This document shows positions 12,255-23,584 of a DNA stretch of 64,000 nucleotides, piece after piece. The stretch is from Dermatemys mawii (taxonomy: Eukaryota; Chordata; Testudines; Dermatemydidae). The stretch is from assembly GCA_007922305.1 (NCBI GenBank), contig ML677333.1, forward strand, positions 16,204,676 to 16,268,675, read 5' to 3'. Below the pieces are notes generated by a model. That model was not told where the DNA came from, did not search any database, and saw nothing but the letters and a program-made list of their open reading frames with translations. The translations under genes and the position numbers were made by a program. Each line of letters begins with the position of its first letter. Within the stretch, counting starts at the first letter, position 1.

Positions 12255-12348
12255 ACATTCTAGGAGGTTCAAGGAAAATGTAGTTCTCAGAAATTCTGGA
12301 AGGTTCCATGAGAGTCTACAAAGGTCCAGAACATTCTAGGAAGTTAGT
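12255..12348 (-). promoter_or_regulatory. Three phased heat-shock-element-like repeats
   Basis: Three related units contain alternating TTC/GAA triplets in exact 5-bp phase. Unit 1: TTC at 12258, GGA 12263, TTC 12268, GGA 12273. Unit 2: TTC 12294, GAA 12299, TTC 12304. Unit 3: GAA 12329, TTC 12334, GGA 12339. Heat-shock factor binds inverted nGAAn repeats of this spacing. They lie about 240-330 bases upstream of the antisense hAT transposase remnant, where a promoter would be. Function is inference; the array may simply be a decayed tandem repeat. Confidence 0.4.
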
Positions 12349-15120
12349 GAAAAATGAATCCACATACAGAAAAGCCGAAACATTTTACTTCAAACATTCC
12401 ATTTCCCCCTTTGTCACTAACAACAAAAATAGCCCTAAAACCCAATGCCCTCCACCCCAAGTCTGGCATCCCAGGTGGTTGACTGAGTCACCTGCCCCTA
12501 AATCTGGCCCTTCCTGTCAGGGGTGGTTTATGTTTACTGGTCCAGCCCTTCATGGAGGCTATTCCAATCCAGTGTTTGGAATGTGTTCTATGCATCCTGC
12601 TCTGTGTCACATCGAGAAAGGATGTGAGTTTCTAAAAGCCTGAGCTACTGCCTGTGGCTCTTAAATTCAAGCTGTAGAGACCTATACTCTTCACTCTGGC
12701 AATCTCCTGTTCAACCTTTGGAGTTGGCCAAAATGATGGTCAGCAGATTTGGATCAAGCACAGAGCCTGTTCCAGGGTGTCTACTTGCATTCATGTTACC
12801 TCTCTCCCTGTGAATGGATTTCATACTGATTCCACCACATGGCACACTTTCTGTGGGCTCCCTTCCAATGACTGTATTTTCCCCTTAGAGTCTATTCGAT
12901 TTGTACTGTACCTCTTCCATATTTTCTCTTATGAACATTCCTGCAGCAGCAATAATGTTTTCCCTTTAAAATCAAATTTACCTTTCAAATGAACAAATAA
13001 AATGTCAAATGTTTGGAATGTGGAACACAGATCTTTCAAATGCTTTTTTTGTTCCACCGTTGAGATTTTGAACACTTACATCTAAAATATTCTTCCCCAA
13101 CAGAAGCTAACTGTTGATGTCCTGTCTCCTAAGACATAAACCACTATTTGCTTTAATTTTCCTGATGTTGTTATATTATCTTGTGGTCTTTTAAGGTGAA
13201 AAAAAAGGTGTTCCTATGGGGGGCGGGGAAGCAACTGAAATTATGTCTATCTGAAGTGCATCTTCCAGAACCTTTGCTTGATATTGTTTTAAGTAGTAAA
13301 AACAGACTTTAAAAAACTTTGGCTTGCTTTTATTATTTTTCTCTTGAGATGTGAAAAAGCTAGCACATTTTAAATCATGCCTTCTCACGGCAACTCCCTA
13401 GGACTAATGAAAGAGTTAATATCAAATGCAGGCCTTTGCAAGCTTGTAGAATTTGCAATAAATCCATGTGTCTATGGGTTTTTTTAAGCTGTTTTCTTCA
13501 TTCTGCCATTTCCATTTGCTGTCATTGTGTGAAAATTTCCATGGCTGTTTTGCATGTTGATTTAGCTGAAAATTACTGTCGCTCACTTGCATGATGCTTG
13601 CATAATTTATGCCTCCCATCAGTCTGCAGCAGAAGGAATAAAATCTTTTCTGTCTTTGATGGAAATGGTAAAATACCCCTGTGGGGCCAATTAGATCACC
13701 AAATGGCAGTGACATCCTGGAAGAAGCCACCATAGAGTGCTTTCATCATTCTCATCAGAAGACCGGATGGAGTGGGGGAGGGGGAAGAGGAAGGAAAGTG
13801 TCAGGGCTTTAATCAGAGCAATAAAATGGCATACAGACCACAGCTGACTGAATCCTGCTTGGTGCTGACATGACTTCTCCCACTTTTTCAAACTTACTTC
13901 TTTCTGGCTAAGTAAAAACATTTTGCTACTGTTTTGAAAGTGTCATGTCTTGATGACAGTGGGACGCGATATGATTTAATCATAACATTTCCCATGTCAC
14001 TTGACAGCAAGTACACAGAAAATACAGCTTGTGCTAAATTATATTTCTATCCAGGCAGAGTGTTTTTTAATCAGAACGCTGTTCAAGACAGTAAGTCTGA
14101 GCTGGCAGACAAATCAGGGTTTTTTTAGTATAAAATGTAATATAATGGACTAATATATCTCCTATTTTAGCATTAAAATTACTCATAGCTTTGTTAATAG
14201 GAAGTTTAATGGTATTGTCAGTCGTTTCACAAAGTATTTGATATAATATAGCTCTAAAATTCAGGACCACTTAAACTTTCAGGTTGGATTTTGAAGTCAT
14301 CTGGATAGCATAATTGCAAAAATGTGTAAGTGCAAGAAGTTTTCAAGTGATAAGCATCTCATGCTGTTAAGATGTACTCCTCTGTTCCCTTGACATTTAT
14401 AAATGCTAAAGCCTTTACTTTGCCTCATTGTTCAGTTCACAGCAGGGGACATTTCTAACTTTCTCATGCTTATAGATTATTGCTTAATTTTATTAGGCTT
14501 TACAGGTATAAAGAGAACCCCACAGTTGTGATTTTCTCTGGAGTCAAGGTGCACAATGTGATTTGCTGCACGATTATAAAGTATAAGGAGAGAAAACAGC
14601 TGATAAACCCATGCTTCTGAGCTACTCCTACGCATCAGCTCAGAAAGTGCACCAGCTGAAAAACAGGGTGACATATCATCTAAAGAACGCCCTTCATGTT
14701 GCAAGTAACAATAATTTGATTTATTCTAAATGAATTACTCTTTATTTGATATAAATTAGCAAGCTATTATGTTACTCGGATACTCTCAAATCAGACAGGC
14801 CAAAAATATGACTCACCAGATGTAGTTCATGCACATGCCCATGACACAAGTGTGAATGCATATGCAATACCCATTCCCCTCTGCCAAAACAGTTCTGCTC
14901 TTGCAAGCATATGACAGATTGAAATTTAATGAATTCAAGCGGAATTTAGAAGCATAGTGGGATATGTGCTTATTGTTCACCTCAGGAGACCTAAATGTAA
15001 ATACTAACCAAAAGATCCCAAGTGAAACTGAGTACACTGCTGTAGTCCTGTTATCTGGTCCTTAAGACTCCTATGTGTTGCTTTCCTCTGTATGCTCCAC
15101 TTCGTAAACCGTCATACAAT
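12349..15120. other. Unassigned non-coding sequence
   Basis: About 2.8 kb with no recognised repeat or exon. Antisense frames at 13422-13733 and 13691-13921 have no family signature and no convincing splice context. Confidence 0.4.
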
Positions 15121-15214
15121 TTGTCAGCTTTAACAGGTATAAATAGGTAGGCAAGAATCAGGTGGGAGATAACAGGGTTAGTCCAATGAGGCTGAACCAG
15201 CTTGTTATCTCTAA

Positions 15215-15745
15215 TCAGGAAGGGTGAGGTATTCCTCTAGCAGCTGAACTGGAGGTGTGAATAGCGAGAGAAGAGAAGCTGCTTTTGTAGTTAGCTAGCC
15301 ACTCGTAATCTTTATTCAATCCTTGATTGATAGTATCAAATTTGCAAATGAATTGCAGCTCTGCAGTTTCTCTTTGCAGTCTGGACTTGAAGTTTTTTTG
15401 CTGCAAAATGCTGACCTTTAAATATATTATGGTGTGTCCAGCGAGGTTGAAGTGCTCTCCTACAGGTTTTTGTATATTGCCATTCCTGATATCTGATTTG
15501 TGTCCATTTATCCTTTTTCGTAGGGACTGTCCAGTTTGGCCGATGTACATAGCAGAGAGACATTGCTGGCACATAAAGGCGTATATTACATTGGTAGATG
15601 TGCAGGTGAATGAACCAGTGATGGTGTGGCTGGTCTGGTTTGGTCCTGTGATGATGTTGCTGGTGTAGATGTGTGAGCAGAGTTGGTATCGAGGTTTGGC
15701 ACCATGCCATAATAACTCTAACTCAGGAACCAATCCATGCAACAA
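15215..15745 (-). pseudogene. PLE C-terminal GIY-YIG endonuclease, open frame of 176 codons
   Basis: This is the 3' part of a Penelope-like polyprotein. The GIY-YIG nuclease motif appears as VIY (residues 53-55) and YIG (67-69), with the CxxC pair typical of PLE endonucleases between them (CQQC, 59-62), conserved arginines at 76 and 78, H82, the catalytic-glutamate position in VGEHF (E97, H98) and H104. In active elements this domain nicks the target to prime reverse transcription. The frame is open from the first ATG to a stop after PHPS, but the upstream reverse transcriptase is absent and the start is only the first ATG after the truncation point. No promoter is seen. Unusually undamaged for this window. 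Confidence 0.8.
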
Positions 15746-15756
15746 ACCTCAATGCC

Positions 15757-16121
15757 ATTATGTGCCAGCAATGTCCCTCTGCTATGTACATCAGCCAAAC
15801 TAGACAGTCCCTACAAAAAAAGGATAAATGGACACAAATCAGATATCAGGAATGGCAATACACAAAATACCTGTAGGAGAGCACTTCAACCTCGCTCGAC
15901 ACACCATAAAAGATTTAAAGGTCAGCATTTTGCAGCAAAAAAACTTCAAGTCCAGACTGCAAAGAGAGACTGCAGAGCTGCAATTCATTTGCAAATTTGA
16001 TACAATCAATCAAGGATTGAACAAAGATTACGAGTGGCTAGCTAACTACAAAAGCAGCTTCTCTTCTCTCGCTATTCACACCTCCTGTTCAGCTGCTAGA
16101 GGAATACCTCACCCTCCCTGA
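15757..16121 (+). pseudogene. PLE GIY-YIG endonuclease, broken second copy
   Basis: The inverted partner of the antisense endonuclease. It contains CQQC and a YIS in place of YIG, so the second motif is altered. An extra A in the run at 15812-15819 shifts the frame, splitting it into a 5' part (to about 15820) and a 3' part (from 15828, VGEHFNLARH to the stop near 16121). From VGEHF on it closely matches the antisense copy, showing that both arms derive from the same subfamily. Confidence 0.75.
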
Positions 16122-16218
16122 TTAGAGATAACAAGCTGGTTCAGCCTCATTGGACTAACCCTGTTATCTCCCACCTGGTTCTTGCCTATCCATTTATACC
16201 TGCCCCTGGACACTTCCA

Positions 16219-16285
16219 CTGCATGCATCCGACGAAGTGGGTATTAGCCCACGAAAGCTTATGCTCTAAAACTTTAGTTAGTCTT
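16219..16285 (+). ncRNA. Hammerhead-ribozyme-like motif, decayed (PLE)
   Basis: Core blocks in order: CCGACGA (16229-16235, hammerhead consensus CTGATGA), stem II GTGGG/CCCAC with loop TATTAG, GAAA (16253-16256), a two-base-pair stem III GC-TTAT-GC (16257-16264), then TC as the cleavage-site dinucleotide. Hammerheads with minimal stem III are known in PLEs. The U4 and U7 positions are changed; loss of U4 should abolish cleavage. Confidence 0.55.
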
Positions 16286-16366
16286 TAAGGTGCCACAGGA
16301 CTCTTTGTCACTTCCGCTGTTCCAGACTAACACGGCTACCCCTCTGATTCTTGTCAGCTTTACCAG

Positions 16367-16840
16367 TCTGTCCTAAGGAGAGGTTGAAAGTGTTGCAGTG
16401 GTGTTATATGTCAGGAATGTGTTATAATACATAGAGAAACTTAAATATCATCTACAATTTCCTCTTTACTGTAAGCAATAAATCAAATTCACGCAGAATT
16501 AATACAGATAGATATTCTGTCCTAGTCCTGCACTTCAGAAAAGACTATTAATGTATATTTCAACATTTAGTATTGTCTGCTGAAAAGAATTGAACAGGTA
16601 AATGAACAAATGCTCAACACTGGCCAAGTTCTTCTCTCGATTACACCAGCACAGTTTCATTGACGTCAACAAGGTTGTATTGTTGTAAATGAGCAGAGAT
16701 CTGGGCCCAATCAAAGCTCATTGAAGTCAAGTCAAGAACTTCAATAAGCTGTGAATCATGTGTGTGTGAACTGGGTGAATTCATATGAATATTAGAGAGA
16801 GAAGAGATCAACAGTTATCGCAGGGTCTATTTCCTATAGC
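16367..16840. other. Unassigned non-coding sequence
   Basis: About 16630-16730 has the GTCAACAAGG...CTGGGCCCAATC...TTGAAGTCAAG texture of the small 'TCAATGG' repeat. Otherwise nothing is recognised. Confidence 0.35.
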
Positions 16841-17400
16841 TAAGAAGGAGACAAATTTTCCATTGATTGGCAAATTCTGCAATTTCTAAAAGTTTTCCAT
16901 TTTGAAACATTACAAACAAAAAAATTCTAAATTTAAATTCTGAACATTTCATTTTGGTGTCTAGTATCAGAGGGGTAGCCATGTTAGTCTGGATCTGCAA
17001 AAGTGACAAAGAGTCTTGTAGCACCTAATAGACTAACAGATCTTAGGGATCATGAGCTTTCATTTTTAGCTAGCTTTCATGAAAGCTCATGATCCCTAAG
17101 ATCTGTTAGTCTATAAGGTGCTACAAGACTCTTTGTCGCTATTTCATTTGGGGTCAGTCAAAATGTTTAGTTTCAATGCAATTGAAACATTTTGTTCAAA
17201 TCCTAACTTTTCACTTTTTAAACTATGTTTAGATGAGAAACGATGAATTTCGTTTTGAAAAAATCATTTCAAAACAAAAATCAAAATGTTCAGAAATGTT
17301 AAAACACTTCATTTTTAAAACAAAATCTTGTTGAAATCCATACATTTTTAAGATGTTTTAATTTATACAAAAGAGCATTTTTATTCCAATACCATTTTGA
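16841..17400. repeat. AT-rich 'TTTCA' interspersed repeat, copy 2 (interrupted)
   Basis: Dense TTTCATTTT/AAAACAAAA variants lie on both sides of a PLE insertion at 16962-17140. The texture is shared with 7965-8555 and 56515-56800. The right end has TTTTGACCAGCTCTA. Confidence 0.5.
16946..17155. mobile_element. Fold-back PLE tail insertion with about 15-bp TSD
   Basis: A near-perfect palindrome of PLE 3' tail sequence. The minus arm runs from ATCAGAGGGGTAGCC (about 16966) to 17062, the plus arm from about 17078 to 17140, with a 15-base spacer. The plus arm lacks the terminal part of the tail. Flanks are ATTTCATTTTGGTGTC (16946-16961) and ATTTCATTTGGGGTC (17141-17155), a target duplication with one indel and one or two mismatches. 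It sits inside the AT-rich repeat. Confidence 0.75.
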
Positions 17401-17454
17401 CCAAATAATTTTGACCAGCTCTACTATTTCCCTATATAAGGAATGCCGTTTTGG

Positions 17455-17615
17455 ACATAGGCAATAAGACCTGGGTGACAGAGGATGGATCACTTGATGA
17501 TTACCTGTTCTGTTCGTTCCCTTGGAAGCATCTGACATTGGCTATTGTCAGAAGACAGGATACTGGGCTAGATTTACCATTGGTTTTACCCAGTATGGCC
17601 GTTCTTATATACCCT
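17455..17615 (+). mobile_element. CR1 LINE 3' end fragment
   Basis: Contains the CR1 3'-UTR run GGATGGATCACTTGATGATT, then GGATACTGGGCTAGAT and CCCAGTATGGCCGTTCTTAT, ending with the tail. 5' truncated with no coding part left. Confidence 0.8.
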
Positions 17616-19150
17616 CTCATTTAAATCCCTCTTGATGATCTACTACTATCAAATTTCCCACAAGAGGTGAGTCAACATAGATATTCATACATGCAAATAC
17701 AAACCTCAGATGGGATGCGTGCAAGCCTTCATTAGAGCATCACACAACTTTATTGCTGTAACCGGAGCTTTTCCTCCCCAGTTCCTTCCATAATTATCCT
17801 TTTACTCTTATTTTGTTATGCCAAAAAAATTCAGCAAATTTCAAAAGTTGGAAAATTTTTAGCCAGCTCTAGCTGTGAGCACTTCAGGGTAGGGATCTTG
17901 TCTTTTTATTTGTACTGTGAGATATCTAGCACACTTGGGTGCTGTAAAACAATAATTAATAATGATGGGTCAGATCCTCAGCCAGTGTAAATTCTTGTAG
18001 CTCCAATTAAATCAGCAGTGCTATATAATTAATACAATCAGAGCATCTGGCCCAGTATTTTGAAGGCATACGCTGTGGTCCCTTCTATGCTGCAAAGATC
18101 AACCATGCTATGGGACCTGGTTATAATATGGTTCCACTGTGTAGTGCAGACAGGATTTAACCATGATGTAGAGATGGCAGAAAACCATGGTCAACTCTGC
18201 TAAATCTAACATTATGGAAAAAATCAAATGCAGAGTAAAACCAGGATCCCCGACAGCATAATATATATATTAATCACACTGTGAAGAGAGATCCTAAGGT
18301 TCATGTACTCTTTTTTTTAAAAAAAAAATATCAGTATTTAAAGAATCTGGAGGAAAATTTGTGAAAGGGAACATACATCTTCTTCAGTAACATGCTATGG
18401 ATGCAAACTTTAATAATGGCGCTGGAAGAAGATATATATACAGCTTTAATCTGGTGTAAAAGAGGGTCTTTTTTATTGGCTACTGGATGTTCAAGTGGAC
18501 AGAATTGTTACTTAAGTAGTTAATCTTGTTATGAATTAAATTCTTTCAATGTAATAATTTAAGGGTCATTTCAAATTCACTCTAAATGTAACCTCTTTCA
18601 GTTCCTGTAAAACAGTGACCCCTGGATGAAAATCAAGACAGCTAGAAAATTGGAGCTGACTAAAAATTGCAGTCTTCATAATTTTCCAACTGATGTATAA
18701 TTTTCTAGCACATTTAAATATTTATCTGGTCCAGTGCCAGGCTACTTCCTTCCCCCAACCTAAAAGTAACATGGAGCTTTGGGAAAGTCTAACCTTCAGG
18801 CAGAGTCTGAAGTGTCCAGTCATTCTGGAGGAAGCATGGCTGAGCAATGCTGACCCAAAAACATTTTTACAGCAGTGAAGAAGAGAATGGAGGCAGATAA
18901 GAAAAGAGTAAGTGAAGCAGAGAGAAAGGAAAAGGAGGCCAAGTAGTATACAATTGGATGGGGAATGGGAACAAGTCAGGAAAGAAGATGCAGAAATAGC
19001 CAAATTGTGAGAAAGATTAGAGGTGTGTGAAACTTTGCAGACAGGAGAGTTAATTCAGAACTGGAGCTGGGGAGGATACATTACATGGGAAGGGGAAGAC
19101 AAATACATTTAGTATGAGAGACAGGGGCTTTTTTCTCAAACTATGGGAAC
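17616..19150. other. Mostly unassigned; small SINE-like tail
   Basis: About 17875-17970 (GGGTAGGGATCTTGTCT...TAGCACACTTGGGTGC...AATAATTAATAAT) resembles the 3' part of a vertebrate SINE. About 18050-18250 may be a small MITE. An acidic/basic frame near 18846-18920 is discussed under rejected items. Confidence 0.35.
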
Positions 19151-19154
19151 TCAG

Positions 19155-19432
19155 CTCACATTTTTATTACTATTTGGATTAATATAGCACCTAGAGGCAC
19201 CTATTGCTAGGCACTGTACAGATACATAGTAAAAGGCATTCCCTGCTACAAAGAGCTTACAGTCTAACTAGACAAGAAAGACAGAGAATGGGAAGGAAAA
19301 CAGTAGCACAGAAAAGGGAACTGACTTGTGTGAGATCACATAACTGGACAGTGGTAGAGCTGGGTGTGGAATCCTGGTCTTCTTACTTCCAGTGTAGGAG
19401 CCTATTCACTACAACTACTGTGATGGGGGTAC
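19155..19432 (+). repeat. MIR-type SINE
   Basis: Contains GCTAGGCACTGTACA, AAGAGCTTACAGTCTAA and the MIR core-like run GAACTGACTTGTGTGAGATCAC with AGAGCTGGGTGTGGAATCC. The 77-codon open frame over it is fortuitous. Confidence 0.65.
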
Positions 19433-19444
19433 TGTAGCCTCAGA

Positions 19445-19862
19445 CCATCTTCCCCTAGTGTCACAGCACTGCCTAGCCAGACAACCTACTGATCAAGCCC
19501 AGGGCTGGCTGTAGCTCCTAATCCAAGTTCAGAGGGCTGACAGCAGGGGAACCCAGGCCCGCCAGCTCTGACAGAGTTTTAATTGCTTTACCACAAGCTT
19601 CTGTCCATTTTAATTTTTAGGGGCTAGTGTCCTTTACCAGGTTGGTAATGGGGGCCACTATTGTGGCAAAGTCTGGTACAAACCACCTGTAATAGCAAGC
19701 CAAGCTTTGAAACCATCATACCTGTTTCTGGATTGGTACCAGGTGCCTGAACTTGTCAATCAGCAGGTGTAATAGACATTTTCCCACAGTGTGCCCAAGG
19801 TACATCACCTCACCTTTTCCCCACTTGACACTTGGCCAGATTTGCTTTAGCCCTGGACACCA
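19445..19862 (-). pseudogene. Ty3/gypsy reverse transcriptase fragment
   Basis: On the minus strand from about 19862 the frame reads ANLAKCQVG, then (after a shift) LIDKFRHLVP and a stretch like SLACYYRWFVPDFATIVAPI, then PITNLVKD, and near 19470-19520 SELGLGA. These correspond to the region after the YLDD box of gypsy polymerases: connection segment (GxxxYYRRFIxxFA) and the start of RNase H. Stops and frameshifts make it inactive. It abuts the PLE that starts near 19850, so the gypsy copy is cut there. Confidence 0.7.
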
Positions 19863-20203
19863 TCAGATTAGGCCTGAACAAAGACTGGAGTGGATGGATC
19901 ACTATAAAAACTAATTTCCCCCTGCTGATACTCACCCCTTCTCGTCAACTGTTGAGATTAGCCCACTTCCTCCTTAATTGAATTGACTCATTAGCACTGA
20001 CCCTCCACTTGGTAAGGCAACTCCCATCTTTTCATGTGCTGTGTATTTATACCTGCCTGCTGTATTTTCCACTCCATGTATCTGATGAAGTGGGTTTTAG
20101 CCCAGGAAAGCTTATGCCCAAATAAATTTGTTAGTTTCTAAGGTACCACAAGGACTCCTCATTGTTTTTGCTGATACAGACTAACATGGCTACCCCTCTG
20201 TCA
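19850..20203 (+). mobile_element. Penelope-like element 3' region, subfamily B
   Basis: Matches the element at 40812-41490 (GACACCATCAGATTAGGCCTGA...AACTAATTTCCCC...AAGGCAACTCCCATCTTTTC) and ends with the shared PLE tail AGACTAACATGGCTACCCCTCTG. Only the last codons of the endonuclease remain. The 5' end lies against the gypsy fragment. I found no target duplication. Confidence 0.75.
20074..20130 (+). ncRNA. Hammerhead-ribozyme-like motif (PLE subfamily B)
   Basis: Has the canonical core CTGATGA (20082-20088), a stem II GTGGG/CCCA with loop TTTTAG, GAAA (20106-20109), and the minimal stem III GC-TTAT-GC (20110-20117), followed by CCA. Stem II has a C-to-G change next to GAAA, and position 16.1 is C instead of U, so cleavage may be weak. 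The whole catalytic core is otherwise present. Confidence 0.6.
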
Positions 20204-23200
20204 AAATTGGTGTGTCATATTAAGCCTAATAGGTGGACAGGCCTAATAAGGAGATGGGCTATTTCACCAATCACTCCCTTTTTGTGTGCTGAAAGAAAAA
20301 AGAGACTTTTGGGGAAAACTATTCAGAACAAATGGAGGCTACGGGTGCGAGATGCACCACCATAGCTGTCACTCCCACAGTTTCCTGGACCACGGGACAT
20401 TGTCCTCCTGATCTTGACAGATGTCCTAACCAAACAGGGCCAAAGTAAGGGATCCAGAGGACATCACCACCCCTACCAGCTCCAATTGAATCCCAAATCT
20501 CACCTGGGATGAAATGGGATTGGACTTTAACAGTAACTGCAACATCAGCAACAACAGCTCCAGCTCATCTCAACTAACTTCTCTTTTACCAAAAGGACAG
20601 TTATTACCAGTTTTGATACCAACTAAGAGACTGTCAAACAAGGGGGTAAGGGATGTTTTCTTTTCAAAACTCTCTCCAGCTAAATGGAAAGGGAACAAGG
20701 AATTTTGCTAAAATGAAAGACTGACATAGTTTTTCATATTTCAAATGCTTTCACTGTTTTTCACTTTCTGCATCTTTAATAAAAGGTTAAAAAGATTTTT
20801 AATATGTGTTTGCCATGGTATTAAGCAGGCTGAGGTCTCTGTATACCAAACCCCAAACCTTGTTTCCACTGTTTAATGCTGAACAGTGATTAGGTTTTGT
20901 TAACAGATTTAGCCTATTTATTCCATCTAAATTCCACCACCACCACATACTCTATGTGTAACCATAGACAAATCATATAACCCATCTTTTCTTCAGTTTA
21001 CCCACTCTGTCAAACTGTTATAATACTTCCCTACCTCATCCTTTGTGTTGAGAAAGTTAGAGATCTCAGAATGGAAAAGATGGGGGGGGAAAAGTACAAA
21101 GCATTACTAACCTGGGATAACACCCAATGCATACAAAAGTATAGACTAAAATCTAGGTTATATTAGATTACAAATAACAATGGTCAGCCCTGAAAATGTT
21201 CAGATATTCAGATTAGATAAGCATCCAGAAGTTCAGATGCCTATCTGAAGTTTAAGCATCAAGTTTGCAAGCCTCATGAGGACATGGTCTCATGAAATAG
21301 CCTGCAATTACTTTTTTGAGGTAGGATGAAAATATGATATTGGATGAAGAGCTTCTCTTGTAGTGTTCAGTCAGGAAGTACCAGATAAAATGAAACTTAG
21401 CCAAAATATAATATCTTTCAAAAGAGGCTTGGTTCTGATTTGATTTGTGGTTTAGGTTCCAGTCTGAACTTATTTTCAGGATGCGAAAACTGGTTGAGAT
21501 AATTTAGAAGTTTGTTCATACTGGAGACTGAGTTCTCAGGTCTTCTAGGCTCTTTGTTCCATGGCAGGGGACTCTCTGAGCTGTTCTCTGCAATTTTTCA
21601 GAGGCTTATAACTTGGCCAAATTTGGGCAAACTTTAGGGACAGCTGAAGGAACATCCCTGCCAAATTTCAAATCCCTGCTCCAAAGCATAGGGTTACTAG
21701 AGTTTCTCAACAAAACGGTTATAAGATTATTATTTTTTGTAACATGGTTAAAACAGTGTATTTTTCCTTAACATTGTTCTTAGAAATGACTAAACTATTT
21801 TGGCCAAAATTTTACCAGAATATTCTGTAGCAGCCTGAAGCAAATATCCAGCATAGGATATTTCAGTCTGGATGGTTAAAATTTAACAAAATTATTAGCA
21901 CCTGAAAACGGGGTCTTAAATTAAAGCTCTGCGATATCAGCATCTGCGGATTTGGATGCAGTTGTATTGCTCGCCATCTTTGCAGATCATGAATTGGATA
22001 CAGATCCAAATTTTGCTATCCAGCAGGGCTCTAACACTGAGACAGAGTGTTGGTGTGGATACAGATACATATAAAAGGTGGAGTGCAGATCATGGGTCAT
22101 ATACAAGTTGATTATAATGGATGTGTATTGGATGTGGATCCAATGTTTGTAACCATGTAGGGCTCTATAATGGAAAGTGTTGGGTAGCCTTAACTCTAGG
22201 CATTGCTAATATCACTGCTTATAATATATAGAGAGGTATGTGTATGAGTACACACACAGAATATAAAGTTGCCTTTTTCCTCCCAATAGTATCACCCACA
22301 TTGTAAAATGGCACTTTGCTCAGAGCAGTGATCTCTTTTATGCAAATCAACTAACAGAAACTCTAATGTAGAATAGCAATTATAATAATCAGTCTGCAGT
22401 GTTTTTTATTAAAGGTGAATAATGCTGCATATCCTGTGGACATAAAAGTTTTGCCAATAGGACAATTTTTTTCCTCTTTCTGAAAACAGTAGAGATAAAA
22501 ATGGTTAGAGATGCTCATATATATCATGGAAACATATTTTCTTTCCCATAAACCTATTTTCTTTAAATTATATGCTTCTGACAACTATGCTTGTTCTCAG
22601 ACCCTCACCTTGAGAAGCTGTCAAGTTGTGACTTGTGTACATGTCCTCGGAGGTCTCTTGGCTTGTTAGCTATGCTGTGCAACTACACAGCAGCAGCACT
22701 ACAATGACTGCCAGTTTATCTGTAAATTCAGTGTCAACGAAAGCACCTAGAGTATGCCCATGGACTTTTGAACTCTCCTTTTTTTTTTTTAATCCAGGGA
22801 GTGATTGTGACAGAGCTTTGTACCTGGCTTCTCTGTGCTCTTGTACAAGAATGCAACACCCATGCTCAGTTTTGTTCAAATTTTGTTATTTTTTTATAGT
22901 CAGGTCTCTTTTGCCTGCCATGGTGTCTCTAACCCCAGTTTTCATGGGTTAGTTTTGGTTATTCCCACAGAAGTTATCTGTATGGAGGGGACCCACCCCA
23001 CATCCTGCAGAGAGGCAAGTGGGATGGGAAGTTAGCTAGGGTATGATGGTTTGGGTTTCGTTTTGGAAGACTGAGGTGGGATGTTGAGGGATCTGTTCTG
23101 ACTGTCTGGGAGCAAATGTGGAGTAAGCTTATAAGGAAAAAGGGAAGGAAATGGGCAAAGCAGCAGGGTGGTCAAAAAAGGGGCTCAAATGAACAAGAAT

Positions 23201-23584
23201 GGACAAGTTACCCATCTCTGAGCAAAGGATTTCAGCATTTCAGGAACTCTGCAAGTCTTTGTATACACTCGCCATGGTGAATGGGGAATAGGAGGCTAGG
23301 GTGCATTTGTAGATATTGGTACTCTGAAGCTGTATTTGTGCCTAACGACTGCACTTTGGATTTTATATTATAAAGAGACACATCTCCTTAAATAAGAGAG
23401 AAGAATGTAAGAAAAACTGATTAAGACTTGAGATTCAATGTCACTTTTACTGAATCTCAGCATCTATAAGGTGCCAGCACAAACCCCTTAAATATAGACC
23501 TATGATCCTTCAAGCTGCTTTTATGATCCTAGGAACCTTTGAACATCACTTGATCCTTTCTTCTCCTGTAGACAGAGGTTCTCT
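20204..23584. other. Mostly unassigned non-coding sequence
   Basis: About 20985-21120 (TTCAGTTTACCCACTCTGTC...ACTTCCCTACCTCAT) looks like an old MIR end. About 21590-21720 (CTTATAACTTGGCCAAATTTGGG) looks like part of an unnamed interspersed repeat. Nothing else is recognised. Confidence 0.35.

Larger units (their letters stand above)
15121..16366. mobile_element. Penelope-like element, head-to-head inverted insertion with 16-bp TSD
   Basis: The unit 15137-16350 is flanked by TTGTCAGCTTTAACAG (15121-15136) and TTGTCAGCTTTACCAG (16351-16366), a 16-bp target duplication with one mismatch. Inside are two copies of the same PLE 3' region in opposite orientation. A minus-strand arm (15137 to about 15750) carries an open endonuclease frame and ends just before the ribozyme/tail. 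A plus-strand arm (about 15755-16350) carries endonuclease, ribozyme-like core and the 3' tail ending GGCTACCCCTCTGAT. Because the duplications flank both arms, they entered as one event. PLEs are retroelements with a reverse transcriptase and usually a GIY-YIG endonuclease; the reverse transcriptase is missing here. Confidence 0.85.

Noticed and set aside
18850..18884. Possible 35-bp exon (TTTTTACAG before, AGAGTAAGT after; VKKRMEADKKR)
   Set aside because: Acceptor is weak, the exon is very short and the sequence is a simple purine-rich stretch. It lacks the clarity of 9117-9185.
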